Shown here piece after piece: positions 24,013 to 36,559 of a stretch of DNA of 64,000 nucleotides. Every line of letters begins with the position of its first letter. The stretch's first letter is position 1. A program made the position numbers and the translations under genes. Source of the DNA: Mesotaenium endlicherianum (Eukaryota > Streptophyta > Zygnematophyceae > Zygnematales > Mesotaeniaceae); contig WELA01007670.1 of assembly GCA_009602735.1 (NCBI GenBank), forward strand, positions 233,689-297,688, given 5' to 3'. The notes under the pieces are model-generated. The model saw nothing but the letters and a program-made list of their open reading frames with translations, was not told the DNA's origin and ran no database searches.

Positions 24013-24348
24013 GTTAGTAGGATATCGACCTTTGTCCTAGAAGTTGCAGGAAGGGAGTAAGTTCGTATTAGTATGGTATATTCGTTCCTGTTTACCTGAC
24101 AGGGTGATTGCTAGGAGTTGACGTAGTTGCGATGTGCTAGACATAAATGTATGAATGTGTTGTCCTTTATCCTCCAGCTAAAGGTGCTTTATGTGGGCCA
24201 GGCTGTCCCCTCTGTCACTATGCTGACACTTAGGGTTCACAAAACTGTCCCTTTCTCGCTCTCGCACACTAGCTGTCATATATTTTCCCCTCCAACTTAA
24301 ATGGAGACAGGACCTCCTGTCACCTTCCCGTGTCAACTGAAATGACTG

Positions 24349-27300
24349 TTAGGGAGGTGCTCCAGTCGCTCGAAGGTGGAACCGTTTCAACGCCCCTTTG
24401 GCATTAGTCAAATGGTCTTTAAACTCCCAAGTGTCCCCAGAGGCATCGTAACCCTTGAGGTACTTCATGACATGTTTAGACAATTGACAGACCCAGCGCG
24501 CGTCTAAAATCTCCTCAACCTCATATTCCTCAGGGTCGCCGTCCCGGACAGCGGGGACCGGTCCCGGTTGGACAGGTAACCGACCTGTGAACAGTGTATC
24601 ACCTTTGATGTATGGTTCCAGGAAGAAGACATTAAAGACCGGGTAACCCTTGTATTCGGTTGACATGTTCAAATTGTAGGCATTTTGACCGACACGGCTC
24701 ACCACCGAATATGGGCCGACCCAGACAGGGCCAAACTTTTTATTTACCACACCAGGGAGGTACAGGTGCTGAGAATGCAGTTTGAGCAAATCGCCTTTAG
24801 AAAAGGTCAGTTCTCGACGGTGCTGATTAGCGTACTTTTGTTGGTTTTCTTGGGCTTTGTGCAGGTTCTGCTGGAATTCTGACAAGGTGTCAGCAAACTC
24901 TTGAGTTAACTAGAGGGAGACCGGATTGTCAATCCCTTCAGGGTGAGTTAAAGACTCCCCTAGTACATCTGAAGGAGACTTAGGAACTCTACCCAGGCTC
25001 AGTTCAAAAGCAGTCTTGCCCGTTGACGCGTGCACCGCACTGTTGACCGCAAACTGGATTTGAGGTAACAGGTCATCCCAATTATCTCATTTTTGGTTAA
25101 CATAGGCTCTCAGTACCTCCTGCAAAAGTCTGTTATTTCTTTCAGTCTGCCCATCAATCTGAGGGCGGTTTGCTGTACTAAGCAGCTGCTTAACTCCCAT
25201 TAACCCCATTAAAGCTGTCCAGAACTTAGAGGTAAATTTTGAGTCTCTGTCTGAGATTATATTAGAGGATAGCCCATGTTGGCATGCTACATGGTTGTGG
25301 AACTGTCTCGCTGTTTCGAGTGCAGTTACCTTGACGGTTGTGGGGATAAAAATGACCATTTTTGTCAGTTTATCCACAACTACCAGTATCAAATCATGCC
25401 CATTGGCAGTTCGTGGCAGTGTGACCACCCAGTCCATGGATATAGTTTCCCAGCGGCCAGCTAGGATGGGCAGCGGTTGTAAGAGGCCCCCCGGTGGTGT
25501 GTGCCTAGACTTATTCTTTTGACTCTGGTCACAGGACTTAACGTATTTCAAGACCTCCCGAGGTAATCTCTCCCAATGATAATGTTCTGCAAGTTTGCCA
25601 ACAGTTTTGGCCTGCCCAAATGCCCACCCAGTAAACTGTCATGTGCTTGACTCAATAACATGGACCTTATTTCCAAGTTATTAGGAATGACCAGCTTCAG
25701 CCTGCCTGAAGTGGTTACAGTCACCCAGACCCCTCCCGTAAGCTTATACCCGAGTGCAGTAGCACGACACATACTAGTAGTAGGGCTGGGCTTAAATGCT
25801 GGGTCAGAAAGGTAGGCTTTCCTAAGTTGTTCAAGGAAGGACTTTTTCACCTTTAGTGAAGTGAGTGCCCACAAGACTTTATCTACAGCATGCTGACTAA
25901 AGTTCCTTTCTTGCAAGTCAGGTCTTCTAAAGAGTGCATCAGCAGGATTTAACTTTTCTGGTTTGTAGTCGATCTACACTTGAAACTGCTCCAGCATCTG
26001 GCTGCAGCGATTCTCCCTCTTCGACAGCTTGGACTTCTTCTGAAAGTGAGTCAGAGCTAGATGACCTGTAATCACCTTAAAAGCTTTACCATGTAAGCAT
26101 GCTCTCCATTGTTTGAGCACATGAATGATAGCTAGCAGCTCTTTATCATGCACTGAGTAATTAATTTCCGTAGGATTAAATTTCATACTCATACAACACA
26201 AGATGCCACTCCTGCCGTACCTCACCATCCTTTGTGGTTTTGTCTGCAGGCTGCAACAAAATAGCATCCATGGCAAAGTCAGAGGCATCAGTGACCACCT
26301 GCACCAGTTTGCTGGGGTCATACACGGCTAGCACCGGGGCAGAACAAAGAGCATCTTTAAGGGTCTGGAAGGGAGCCTGCTCCTCTTCCCCCTACACATA
26401 CCCTATGTCCTTTTTAGTAAGGTCAGTCAAGTTACTGGCCTTTGTACAATAATTCTCAATAAATCTCCTATAGTAGATAGCCAACCCGAGGAAGGATCTA
26501 ACTTCAGAGACAGACTGTGGTACAAGCCAGTCCCTTATGGTCTGGACTTTCTTAGGATCCACACTGATGCCTTCTTTACTGACAACGTGGCCTAAGAATT
26601 CAATACTTTCTTTAAAAAAATCACACTTGCTCATGTTAGCATATAAGTGATTTTTTCTAAGAGTGTCCATGACTGTCTTTAAGTGTTCAGTGTGCTGAGC
26701 TTTATCTTTAGAGAAAATCAATATATCATCCAAGAAAACTTGCACAAACTTATCCAAATAAGGTCTAAAAATATCATTCATAGCACCCATGAAGGTGGCA
26801 GGAGCATTAGTCAATCCAAATGGCATCACATTGAACTCATAGTGTCTATAACATGTGCGGAAGGCAGTCTTATATTCATCCCCTTAGCAATTTTGATGAT
26901 AACCACTCTTTAGATCTATCTTACTGAACACCTTAGCACCAGACAGGGGATCAAGCAAGTCCTTGATCTTGGGTAAAGCATACCTTTTCTTTACTGTACT
27001 TCTGTTTAGTGCTCAGTAATCCACACACATTCGCATACTGCCATCCTTTTTCTTAACAAATAGGATGGGTGCGCCGTAAGGTGATTTACTGGGAGAAATA
27101 TAACCATTTTCCTCAAGCTCTGCAATTTGTGTTTTCAACTCCTCGCTCTCCACATAAGACAAGCCATAAGTGCGTTGCCAAGGTGGCTGACTACTCGGTA
27201 ATAAATCAATCCGATGATCTACTTCCCTCTTAGGGGGTAGTCCTGGAGGCATATTAAATACATCCGTGTACTGAGCAACAAATTTTGCAGCAGTAGGGTG

Positions 27301-28048
27301 CTCCGGAGGGCTTACCATTTTCTCAGCCACTTCTTCAGGTTGAGGAGGTACCTCTCTTAGCAGCAGACAGACCATTCTGTCTTCGATTTGGTTCCAGCCG
27401 TCGATGATCTCCATTGCATTCAACAACTTGCATCCTTCTTGAAGCCTCTTCTTTTCCTTCATTTGCCATCCACACAGGACAAGAGGAAGAGCACTGGTGG
27501 GTGCCAAGTTAGTCTGCCCATCACTGGCTCCTCTCACTTTAACTGTACCTCTGCTCCAACACACTTCAGCTTGATGTCTATTAAGCCAGAACCTGCCTAG
27601 CACGAGATCATAAAAGCCAGTGTTGAGTACCTCAAATGTAAGCGTTTCAGTTAGAACTGCAATGCCAGAACCTAACTGGACCTCAATAGGCTTGGTTATA
27701 ACTCCTCCCGGGATACTTGAGGCATCTCCAAGGAATATTTTTCTATTCCTTTGGGTGACAGTAGGGAGCCTTAGCCGATTAACTAAGTCCTTGTGGATAA
27801 AAGTATGTGACGCCCCTCCGTCAACAAATGCCCTCACCTTCCTACCTGCAATCATGCAATGCAGTAGGATAGGGGNCCCTCACCTTCCTACCTGCAATCA
27901 TGCAATGCAATAGGATAGGGGGGACTGTCTTTTCCTGACTTTCGCATTGTTCTCCTGACTTAGCAAAGAAATGTTGGACATCAGGTGGAACAAGAGCATC
28001 CAGAGTGTGCACTCTCTGGATGTCTGTATTGCTGATGGTCTCCTTTAT
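24349..28048 (-). pseudogene. Element C pol: protease, RT, RNase H, integrase, chromodomain
   Basis: Protease appears as FVDGGASHTF, with Gly in place of the usual Ser/Thr after the catalytic Asp. RT has MRMCVDY, then TGA for Arg, a one-base shift near 26890, and FLDDILIF. RNase H has TDASDFAMD. The integrase zinc region reads CDQSQ, so one zinc Cys is lost (element A keeps CDQCQ); core motifs are MDWVVTLP, ISDRDSKF and DGQTERNN. The GPY/F module (WVGPYSVV) and a chromodomain-like end (KGYDASGDTWEF) are at 24885-24349. Further stops lie near 26394 (CAG to TAG type), 26170 and 24912. Confidence 0.93.
27833..27920 (-). repeat. 44-bp direct duplication around a single N
   Basis: CCCTCACCTTCCTACCTGC onward occurs at 27833 and again at 27877, with one N at 27876 between copies. 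This is typical of a badly merged scaffold join, though a true tandem duplication cannot be excluded. It falls just upstream of the protease motif and shifts the frame. Confidence 0.7.
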
Positions 28049-29636
28049 CTAGTTGTCAGGCGTGCATAGTGAATCTAGTTCAGCAGGACCCATGATACCT
28101 GCTACGAGGGCAGCTAGTGACGACTCACTATCTCTAGCATCCTCACAGTAGGTAGACTGCATTACTGACCGTTGCTGTCTTTTAAAGGCTGGTCTTTTCT
28201 CTCGACCTTTGGGAGGTGCTTGACTGGACACTGCTCTCTGAGGTGACCTGTCTGCTGGCAATGGAAGCAAAAAGATTTTGCTGAGACTGGTCTCGGCTTA
28301 GTCCTACCACAACCTCTTCCATAGCCGCCTCGAGAGAACCACCTCGACCTCTAAACTGTATGGCATTATACTCATACTCATATCTATCACCTTGATCATC
28401 CTCAGCCTGGTCTCCTTCAATTGCATTGTAGGAACCGTGGGGCTTTTTGACGATCTTAGACACCAAAGCATTACTCTGGCGCTTCTGACTGAACTGGTGC
28501 TGATCCCAGGCATCAGCATCCTTCATCAAGTCAGCCAGTTTCTCATACTTCTTCTCAGCGAAATGACCAGAGACTTCGGATTTCAAGCCATACCTGAAGT
28601 ATGCTATCTTATACCGTTCTGGCAAGTCTGGCTGTTTCATCATGTTCTCTTGGAACTTTTGAGCAAACTCAGCAACTGAAGTGGTCTGCTTCAATGTCAG
28701 GGAGATCATTGCATAGATAGCTTTCTCCTGCTGGTTGTTGACATCAAACTTCTCATGCAACTTCTCAACAAACTCTACTCACGTAGGGTCACCGAGTTGC
28801 TGAGCCTTATGCTCTCCTTTCCAGTAAAGCCACCAGTCTGCTGCACTACCTTTCAGTAGCACATCGGTGTGCCTGACCTTCTTGTAATCTTGCAGTTCTG
28901 GGTAGTTCTCCAACCATTGCTCAACATCCGCGAGAAACTTGATCAGGTAATATCTTCTGTTTCCCTCAGGATCATAGTCCTGGGGAGGTTTCGGCTTGGG
29001 CTTACTAGGCACTCTGCCACCACCACCAGTGGTTTGAGACCCCAGTTGGTCTCTGTCCCGCAGTAGAGACATTTTGATTCTTTTGTCCTCTTGTTGGGAC
29101 TGATACATGGTCGCCATTTGCGACTGCATTTGAACAAACAATGCTCCCAAGTCTACACTCTGGGGTGGCAGTCTAGCAAATGCAGCAACAGCATTAGCAT
29201 CTACTCGCTGAATAGTGTCCTCAATTGTCCCTCTCGCTCCTGCACCAGCAATTCCTGCCGCATTCAGCCGGTCACGTATTTGACCTAGGGGTACATTGAG
29301 TTGTACAGCAGGATGTGGGTTCAAAACATTGGCCCTGGATGCCATAAGTTCTTCAACCGTGCGCTCGCCAGCGGGCTGTCCTTTCCTCCTTTTTGTATCT
29401 TCAACAGCCTTTGCTAATTGTACAGCTAATTTGGCTCTCTCCTCCTCAACGTGCTGTGCTGCAACTGCGGCAATAGCAGCTGCCTCATCTGCAGCCTCTC
29501 TAGCTGCAGTATCTGCCACTGCTTCAGAATAGGTACGGGTTCCCGCTACATGGCTTTCCGCCTGGTTTTTGACATTCTCGTTATCTTGGTTCTCTATGTC
29601 TCGAGAGTTGCTAGTTTGAGACCTTGTCCTTACCAT
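28049..29636 (-). pseudogene. Element C gag
   Basis: Begins MVRTRSQT just inside the primer site. An Ala/Glu-rich coiled N-terminal half is followed by PQDYDPEGN and a capsid-type gag core (DVEQWLENYPELQ, LLKGSAADWWLYW, then after TGA for Trp at about 28777, FVEKLHEKFDV and VAEFAQKFQ). The zinc knuckle (CFHCQQTGHLREQC) lies at about 28222-28263 in a shifted frame. Packaging protein of the element; broken by one stop and one frameshift. Confidence 0.88.
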
Positions 29637-29657
29637 ACAAAGAAGACTGTGATAACT

Positions 29658-29669
29658 GCTCTGATACCA
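29658..29669 (-). other. Primer-binding site of element C
   Basis: Minus strand TGGTATCAGAGC one base inside the 5' LTR: perfect complement of the plant initiator tRNA-Met 3' end. Confidence 0.95.
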
Positions 29670-29670
29670 C

Positions 29671-30390
29671 TGATAGGAATTGACTTACCAAATAGGCGAT
29701 TATCGATTAATAAAGATCTTTATATCAGCAAGTAATCTTTTGATATTTTTCGTTAACTGGTTAAACGGCAAAAGGACAACACGCTAGCAATGAGCAATAC
29801 TCGTAAGTCAAATGCGAGTAAACTAGCATCAACAATGCAATCAGTAAACTCATACATAAGCAAGGTTAGAAAACAGTGCGTGTCAATGGCTTCGCGCCTT
29901 GGATTCAGATCTCTCCTCGTAAGTTGTACAAAAGAGTTGGCCTCGTTTCCTAATGCCGAACTCAAGAGCAATGCCTAGCATATGTACATGGAATGAGTTT
30001 ACTATTCAACGGTCAGTGCGATGGCACCGCCTACCCGGGAGTTAACCACGTTGGTAGGACCTCGGTTAACCAAATACACCGCCATCTCTCATCATTCCGA
30101 ATCGCCATCCATCGTGGGGATGTCATCTGGCCATTCATCTAACATATCACACTTAGATGCATATCGAGGCAGTTCGCTGCTACCGAGTACGGAAGTCAGC
30201 TGGCTGTCAAAGAATGTGTCAGCAAGCTGACTTAAGTGGACTTCAGCCTGCTGCTTCCGGCTGAGTCATCAAACTGATATTAAATATGAAGTCTAGCAGA
30301 CTGATTATTAACTAGAGTTTAGCAGGCTGAACTTTTTTAACGATTGCATTTAAATGAACATTATATTTACTAATATACTGATTCATTACA
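29671..30390 (-). repeat. 5' LTR of element C (720 bp)
   Basis: Direct-repeat partner of 21475-22205. Right end TGATTCATTACA, followed by ATTAT (target duplication with one C/T change against ACTAT on the left). Confidence 0.94.
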
Positions 30391-30841
30391 ATTATCATCA
30401 GTGGTCTAAAACCTGTGTGGGTCTCCTTGGTACTGCACCTCTACCTCCGACGCAATTCACCAACTAAGACTCTGGCTTCTATGCCATGTACATGTATGCT
30501 CGTCATCTTATTCACTATCTCATATTATACACATGATTCCAGCCTGACTCAACACTACTCACGCCGATCATATGTAAACTACGCCACTGACGCTTATGCC
30601 TCACGTTTCTCAGCTTCAGCAACGTGGACGTGTGTACACAGCACACACCAGTCTCTTAAGAAGAAGTGTCGCCGTACTTTGGTTCAAACGGGTCATAATC
30701 TTCTGCCCAACACCTCCCCTGCAAGCAACATGTTAGTCAATGGTTGCACACACCGTGTTCATACAAGAGGACAATTCTCCTGTCATTACCAATGGCTCCA
30801 CATGAGCAACAAGTGCACAGCCACTGTAGGCGACTTACCAT

Positions 30842-31431
30842 TCATCAGTCTGCTCATGGTGTCCTCGACGATGCTATTGCACTCCGTTTGTGACTGCATA
30901 TGGTCGATGAAGCCTGGCCGTGAAAAGTTAACATGACAGTGTCACAGCTTCAGTGGGCCCACTTGCACCTTGCAACACCAATTACAAGCTTCATGACCGT
31001 CACTCTTACAGCCGTTCTCCTTCTTTGGCACTTGAAAACAACTATTAAGCATATGATGGTTTTCTCTACCAGTACAGTTGAGGGATGCAGAGAGGAAGTC
31101 ATCGTTCAGTTTTGCGGAGAAGCGCACTTGAGCAGGCCTTCTCATTGTGCTCTTGTGTATGCCCCTGTTTGTGGACCACTATGAGTTGCCGTTCCTTTGT
31201 TGGTTGCTGCTTTCGAGCACATTTTACGGCTGGACCTTCTCCTTTAGCCTCATGCAGGCGTGCATTTTTAGGTGGCCGACCCTTCCTCTTCCCCCCTGCC
31301 TTGGTTGCTCGATCTTGCGAGCTTGACTTTGGTGGCCTCCCCCTTCTCTTCTTTTGGCTCCCTGGAGCCTCTCCCCCGCCAACGTTTGCTGCACACATGT
31401 CAAAATGACACAGAGGCTCACTCTCATTCAC
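30842..31431 (-). CDS. AT-hook ORF, probable exons of an unknown nuclear protein
   Basis: The exon-like ORF 31431-31099 contains two AT-hook motifs, KKRRGRPPK and KRKGRPPK, 20 residues apart, in a Lys/Arg/Gln-rich context. AT-hooks bind the minor groove of AT-rich DNA, so a chromatin-associated role is likely. A candidate acceptor (TGTGTGCAG) precedes the hooks. A second short exon may follow at about 30918-30842 (residues near FIDHMQSQTE...MSRLMN) ending at a consensus GTAAGT donor. The start and the rest of the gene are not resolved, and the ORF could also be a fragment. Confidence 0.45.
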
Positions 31432-32763
31432 GACGCTTGTTCATTGCCGTTTGCAGATTGGGCCCAGTGCTAGAGGTTGCGATATAGACACCGTAATTAT
31501 GTGCATGGGAACTGCAGTCACTCACGTTGTGGCATGGGACGTGCTGCCCCTCCCCCCTCCCCACTATGGCGGGCGTCCCGTCCGTGTTCATCAATTATGT
31601 CTGCATACGTCACACAAGCACACAAGTACATGAAGCTCATCTTCATAATTCATACACAACATGTATCTCAACCTTGCACCCTTGGTTACTAAGCACAGAC
31701 AAACCAATTTAAAATGTCAGGCAACAAACCTCATGTCTCAATCTTTCAAACATTCTGATTCATATAATAATTACGAAAATATATAAACTCGTGCATCTGG
31801 TTTCTATAACTCCCATATTGAAACATGCCCAGTTCAATTTATATTATTTTTTCTAAATTGATTCTTCCACCTTCGAGTTACGGCACACATTACTCAAGTG
31901 CCTCAACATGTACACTCTGTGAAATTACTTCGCCGAGGTCTTGTACCTCGTGCGGCGGCTCGAGCCTGCTCCCTCAACCTCTGGCACTCAGTTGCCACGT
32001 CCCTGCCCTCCAAGGGGTCAATGCCAAATTTTGCTTGCAGTTGGAATAGTTCGATCCTGATTTCAATCAGGCTGCGTTAGGTGAACCTCCCCAGCTCAGC
32101 CCGAATCTCGCCATAACGCACCCACAGTGAGCCTCTTTCCTTCTCCAGTTTTCCTGTTTGCTCTTTAAAATCTGCTATTTTGATGCACCGCTGTACTGTC
32201 GCCCGTGAGCTACATATTTCATGCCATTTTAGTTTGCTCTCTCTGTCCTGCTCATTACTGGCCTTGTCACTCCGTTGTAGGTGATAATCTGCTTATCCTT
32301 GAAGGGATTCCGCATCTAAAGCCATTTTTCCACAATTTGCTATAACAATTTTTGGTGTTGAAGATGCTAAGACCGTGCGACTGACACAAACTTGCACATA
32401 TTTGTGCTTTCATACTACACTGCACACACCTCTTTCCGGAAGCACAAATGTGCAAGTCCTTGTCTTTGCAAGAGCTTTGTTTGGCTGAATAGGTCGCGGT
32501 TGGCCACATTTTTCTAAGTCAATGTAGAATAATAAGCTTGCATGCTGTGACACGGATTTCCCCGCTAGGTTGTGCTCAAGTCTGTCTTAGTTTTGCACTC
32601 CTTCTCCACCGCCGAGATGGCAACGGACGCCATTTCTGGCCTCGTCTAATATCGTCTTGCACGCAGCAGCATGTGCATGGACCAGCATGGTGCAGCTTGT
32701 TGAGCGTCGGGGTGGTGTGTTCGATGTCACGTGACGAGTTATCTTTCTTGGGTCTTCATGGCG
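31432..32763. other. Stretch without a recognised gene
   Basis: AT-rich at 31700-31870; short ORFs on both strands have no motif or codon pattern I can support. Confidence 0.5.
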
Positions 32764-33054
32764 CTAAGTGGCACCGTACACGGGATGCGACCACGTAGCG
32801 ACACGAACGACAAACTTTTCCGGGTGTGAAATTGCATAGAAGTCGCTGTCTGGAATATTGGTCAACACATCCTCCGTAAACGGGATCGGACGCGGCAGTT
32901 TCCACTTACCAGCACTATACGTTCTTACTCTTTTCAACGGGGCAGTACTTTGTACGCAATTGCGTCGTGGGGGGGCGCCGATCTCTGTACGATAATTATA
33001 CAACCTTTTGTCGTCCCACACGCGGAAGCTTCTTTGGTTTGGGGGCATATGCAC
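32764..33054 (-). CDS. Short orphan ORF (96 residues), possible exon
   Basis: Reads coherently with a basic N-terminal half (KRVRTYSAGKWKLPRP) and IPDSDFYAISHPEKF. No family recognised and no splice sites confirmed. It could be an exon of a minus-strand gene with the AT-hook ORF, but nothing proves this. Confidence 0.3.
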   Translation of the reverse strand: MHMPPNQRSFRVWDDKRLYNYRTEIGAPPRRNCVQSTAPLKRVRTYSAGKWKLPRPIPFTEDVLTNIPDSDFYAISHPEKFVVRVATWSHPVYGAT

Positions 33055-33232
33055 CTGAATGCCTCACGCAAATCATCCTCCATGGCTAAGAAGTTTGATG
33101 GCAGCGAAATGAATTGATTATGCAGGTTAGGAGGATGTCAACACGGGCTGCCCATTGATGCACAGTCATTTCTATGTGGTTTCACTCCTTGCTTAGAGCA
33201 TCGCACACTTTTCAGTTTGAGAGTTTCGCCAG

Positions 33233-33655
33233 TTGAGCAAATATAGTTCAATGAGCGAGGGAGGAAACAACTGCCGCTGTTACTCTAAACTAGTCGGTTC
33301 ACCGCGAGAGATGCCACGGCAAGACAAAACGCGCGATCCTTTGGCCAGAGGTTCTCACCTGTCGCTGACCCACGGTGAAGAGCGACAGGGGGAGGAAAGG
33401 GCAAACGTTTGGAAAAGGCATGTGCTGGAGAGGGCTTGTGACGACCTTGAAATATATTTAAAACGGGCTCAGTACGAGATTTCAGCAGCAACTCAAAGAG
33501 GCGTGAAGGCTTAAGGCACATCGCTAGGGAGTTGAATACAATTCAGTCACGGCTAACTGGTTTTTTTGATGACCAAATTGAGGGCATGGAGGCATGGGAT
33601 GTGAAGGAGGAGTGTGAGTCGGCGATGGTGGAGGCCTATCGCATCACACCAGGTA
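33233..33655 (+). CDS. Orphan plus-strand helical ORF, two frames
   Basis: 33233-33514 has helical, charged residues (WKRHVLERACDDLEIYLKRAQ). After its stop the adjacent frame continues ELNTIQSRLTGFFDDQIEGM to TPG at about 33652, where a GTATGATAAG donor-like sequence follows. Either a short intron or a frameshift joins them. No known domain. Confidence 0.35.
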
Positions 33656-33806
33656 TGATAAGGCACACAAACAGGTTCTGTCCATGTTGCAGTAGGATGT
33701 TGATGTCTCACTTGTCTTCTGTCTCTCAACGTGAAATGCATTTGTGTGGTTCTATGAAGTGCATGATGCATGTTGTGAGAGGACGTTTGGGACCATGAGG
33801 TACAGG

Positions 33807-33808
<2 letters not shown>

Positions 33809-33861
<53 letters not shown>
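33809..33861 (+). repeat. (GA)n microsatellite, about 26 units
   Basis: Uninterrupted GA run. ORFs made of Arg-Glu or Ser-Leu repeats across it are artefacts. Confidence 0.97.
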
Positions 33862-33865
<4 letters not shown>

Positions 33866-36559
33866 CATTGCTATCACTGATGCCTTCAATTTTATCGCCT
33901 TGTCTGCAGATAGTTACGGCCCGCCACACGCCTCTCCAACTGTAACATGTCGATGGGAACCGGATGCCAGGTACTCGGATGAGGGTCAGGGAGACAGGCG
34001 CTCGCCCTCTGCCAGATCTCCAAGTGGATATTCTGGACGGCGTTGAGCAGTGTCATACTCGTTGTAGGCTGCAGGAGAGAAGGTTGGTGCTAGTTATCTT
34101 TTTATTTGGCATGCTAGTACTGTTATGGGCCGCAGCTTTAGTGGGACCACATAAAATTGTTGCCACCGGGTAGGCAACATCATTGTACATAAAAACAGGC
34201 TATACGTAGACTGATTTGTGGCTCCTGCCTTCCCGCTTCGGCGAAGCTTTGTTAAGGAGAATAACACATGCAGATACACATTCTCACATGTCAATATTTT
34301 CTTCTTACTTCCACCACTATTTGTGTCCTTGACAGAAACAAAGCGTGCGTGGGTGTTGCTACGGCGTTGCTTTTCCTTTCATGTGTACTTCATGCAATCA
34401 TTCACACATGATTGCTCGAGCAAAGGTATGCATCGTTTATTATGAAAGTGGATAGCATTTCATCTCATAGACTTCTGATGCCCACTTTAACTCAATTGTC
34501 AATCTTTTATATCCATGAAGATGATGCGCTATGTGACATGAATAGAAGATTTGGTCTAGGACCCGCACCCTCCAAGCTGTAACACGTCCGATACCGTCGT
34601 GCCCTCCCTCGCCACAACTGTCTGATATACATTGCAAGAGGTATTTGACAAGGTTGTTGAACTGCCTTCAGTTTGTAACCCAAAGTGAACCAGCACCATC
34701 TAATCGCAAGCTCAGGGTCGGAGCATACGTTATATCACGCGATCAGTCTTTGGTGCCCATGGTTGGAAGTGGTTCAGCAGAAATAGCTTAACTCGTCTGC
34801 AATTGTGCTCCTCCGATGCTGTGCACTTTTGGAGCAAGCCACACCGACGGTCCAGGCAGTTCTCAACTCTCATGCCCTGGCGACACCGTATGACCACGCC
34901 GCAAGGCCGAACTTCACGACCAACCGTTGCGCTGCGCGCCACCACCTCCTGTTGCGTTGGTTGCCTCCCTGCCGCCGCAAACCGCAGGATTTCCTCCCTA
35001 TGCCAGCAAAAGTGCACCACCTGGACAAGGCTCATGATCAAGCTAAGTGGCACTAGGACATTCTGGCACGTGCAGCCCTCAGCACGGGATGCTGTGTTCG
35101 TCTGTCGTGCATGGGAAGCCGATTGTAAGGTGCCAGCACAGCCCACATGTACTCCCAAACGGCGTTTAAGGCTTCGTCCACGACCACCTGGTGGACGAAC
35201 AATGTGACTATGCGCCCTATCCACGCAAAAAAAACAGTGAGAGCTGCGGTACGCAATCTGCTTCTGTTGCACAAGAAAATGTGTGCTGTCACCATTCATG
35301 TATTACACCCCTGACGTGCCCTGCCTGCAAACACTGCAGATATTGCAAATTCTACAAAGACTGTTAAATGCAAGTACAAGGAAGGTTGTGTGGGTGTATT
35401 TATCCTGTGCCTTCTGTGGTGTGCGTTGGCTGCACCATGTACCCGCCGCCAACCCTTTGATTTGCATTCAGTTTAATCAAAACTTACCTCTCTCAATTGT
35501 TCTGCAGGTTTTGACAGAGAGCTTTCCGCCCAGGGTAGCGGAGGCAGCATGTCACCCTCCGCTGACAGCTGGCTTTGATGGGAACACGCAGACCCCCCCC
35601 GTTTCCACGTGTACGGGAACTGAACACGGACAAGATTGTCTTGAACGTTCACCCGGAGTGAACTATACGGGCACTCCATGAACATATAACAGCCGTGTGG
35701 CATACACATGCACGTCTTGTGCACGTGAAAGGCGGCATTGCGTGTGGCAAATGTACCACAGCAGCTTGTACACTAAAAGATTGAAACTCTCCACTTGTAC
35801 CATAGCAATTTCATGAATGCCGCAGACTTAGTGAAGGGATTTTCTTAATAGTCGACGGTGAGTCAAAGAGGGTTAACTTTAGTACAAGGTACTGTAGGGT
35901 GATAGACGTCTTGCGAGCATTGATACTTGTGATTGTTTGTTTTGCTGGGTTGGTCACGCACAAGTTGTGGGAAGTTAAACATACATTGCGTGCTTTCGAC
36001 GTGCATAAGTAGATGTAGGAGTGTAATGGATGCATTAGATGCGCGATACAACGTGGGACCCAGACAACATGGATCATGAAAAAATGCACAATTTTGTTTC
36101 ACATGCACAATTTTGTGGTAAAACAAATAGTTGTGTGATGATTAGGTGTCCAAATCACGTTTTCAATGGTTGTCATAATCATGAGTAAATCAAGTATAGA
36201 CAACGACGTACACCATGAGGGAGGGAAGCTTTGAATGACACAAAAAACAGGCAAGAACCTCTTCTAACGAGGCGACGACAGGTCCGCGACCTTGAGCGCA
36301 CGATAATTCAAAAAGCTTTCACCCGGTTATTTCCACTTGCTTATGCTAAGCTTGGATATGGCAAACCACATTGATTAAATAGGATACAAGGTGAATTAAT
36401 GTTACCTTACCTCAGGTCACGAGCCACCCTCCACTGAATTACATTTTTAGTAAACCCTACACCTGAAATCCTGAACCTAATTCACACCTGCCTACTTGAA
36501 AGTGTAAGGAAAAGCACTCTCCGACGACTACTTTTGTGTATGTAAGGAGGAACATCTCA
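33862..36559. other. Stretch without a confident gene
   Basis: Overlapping minus-strand ORFs at 34730-35299 (189 residues, Cys/Arg-rich) and 35053-35295 read in different frames; neither shows a known motif, so I do not call them. 35800-36550 is AT-rich and looks non-coding. Confidence 0.45.

Larger units (their letters stand above)
21475..30390 (-). mobile_element. Ty3/gypsy chromovirus element C, full length with ORF3 (8916 bp)
   Basis: LTRs at 21475-22205 and 29671-30390, tRNA-iMet primer site, gag, protease, RT, RNase H, integrase, chromodomain and ORF3, all minus strand. Flanking 5-mers ACTAT and ATTAT match at four of five positions. LTRs differ visibly more than those of B or D, so this is an older insertion. 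Many stops and frameshifts occur. It is the same family as element A and defines its full structure. Confidence 0.95.

Noticed and set aside
30415-30936. 173-residue plus-strand ORF beside element C
   Set aside because: No motif, starts 25 bp from the LTR, and a better exon-like reading with a GTAAGT donor lies on the other strand.
33726-34046. Arg-Glu and Ser-Leu repeat ORFs
   Set aside because: Products of the (GA)n microsatellite read in all frames.
34730-35299. 189-residue minus-strand ORF
   Set aside because: Overlaps another equally plausible ORF in a different frame and has no recognisable motif.
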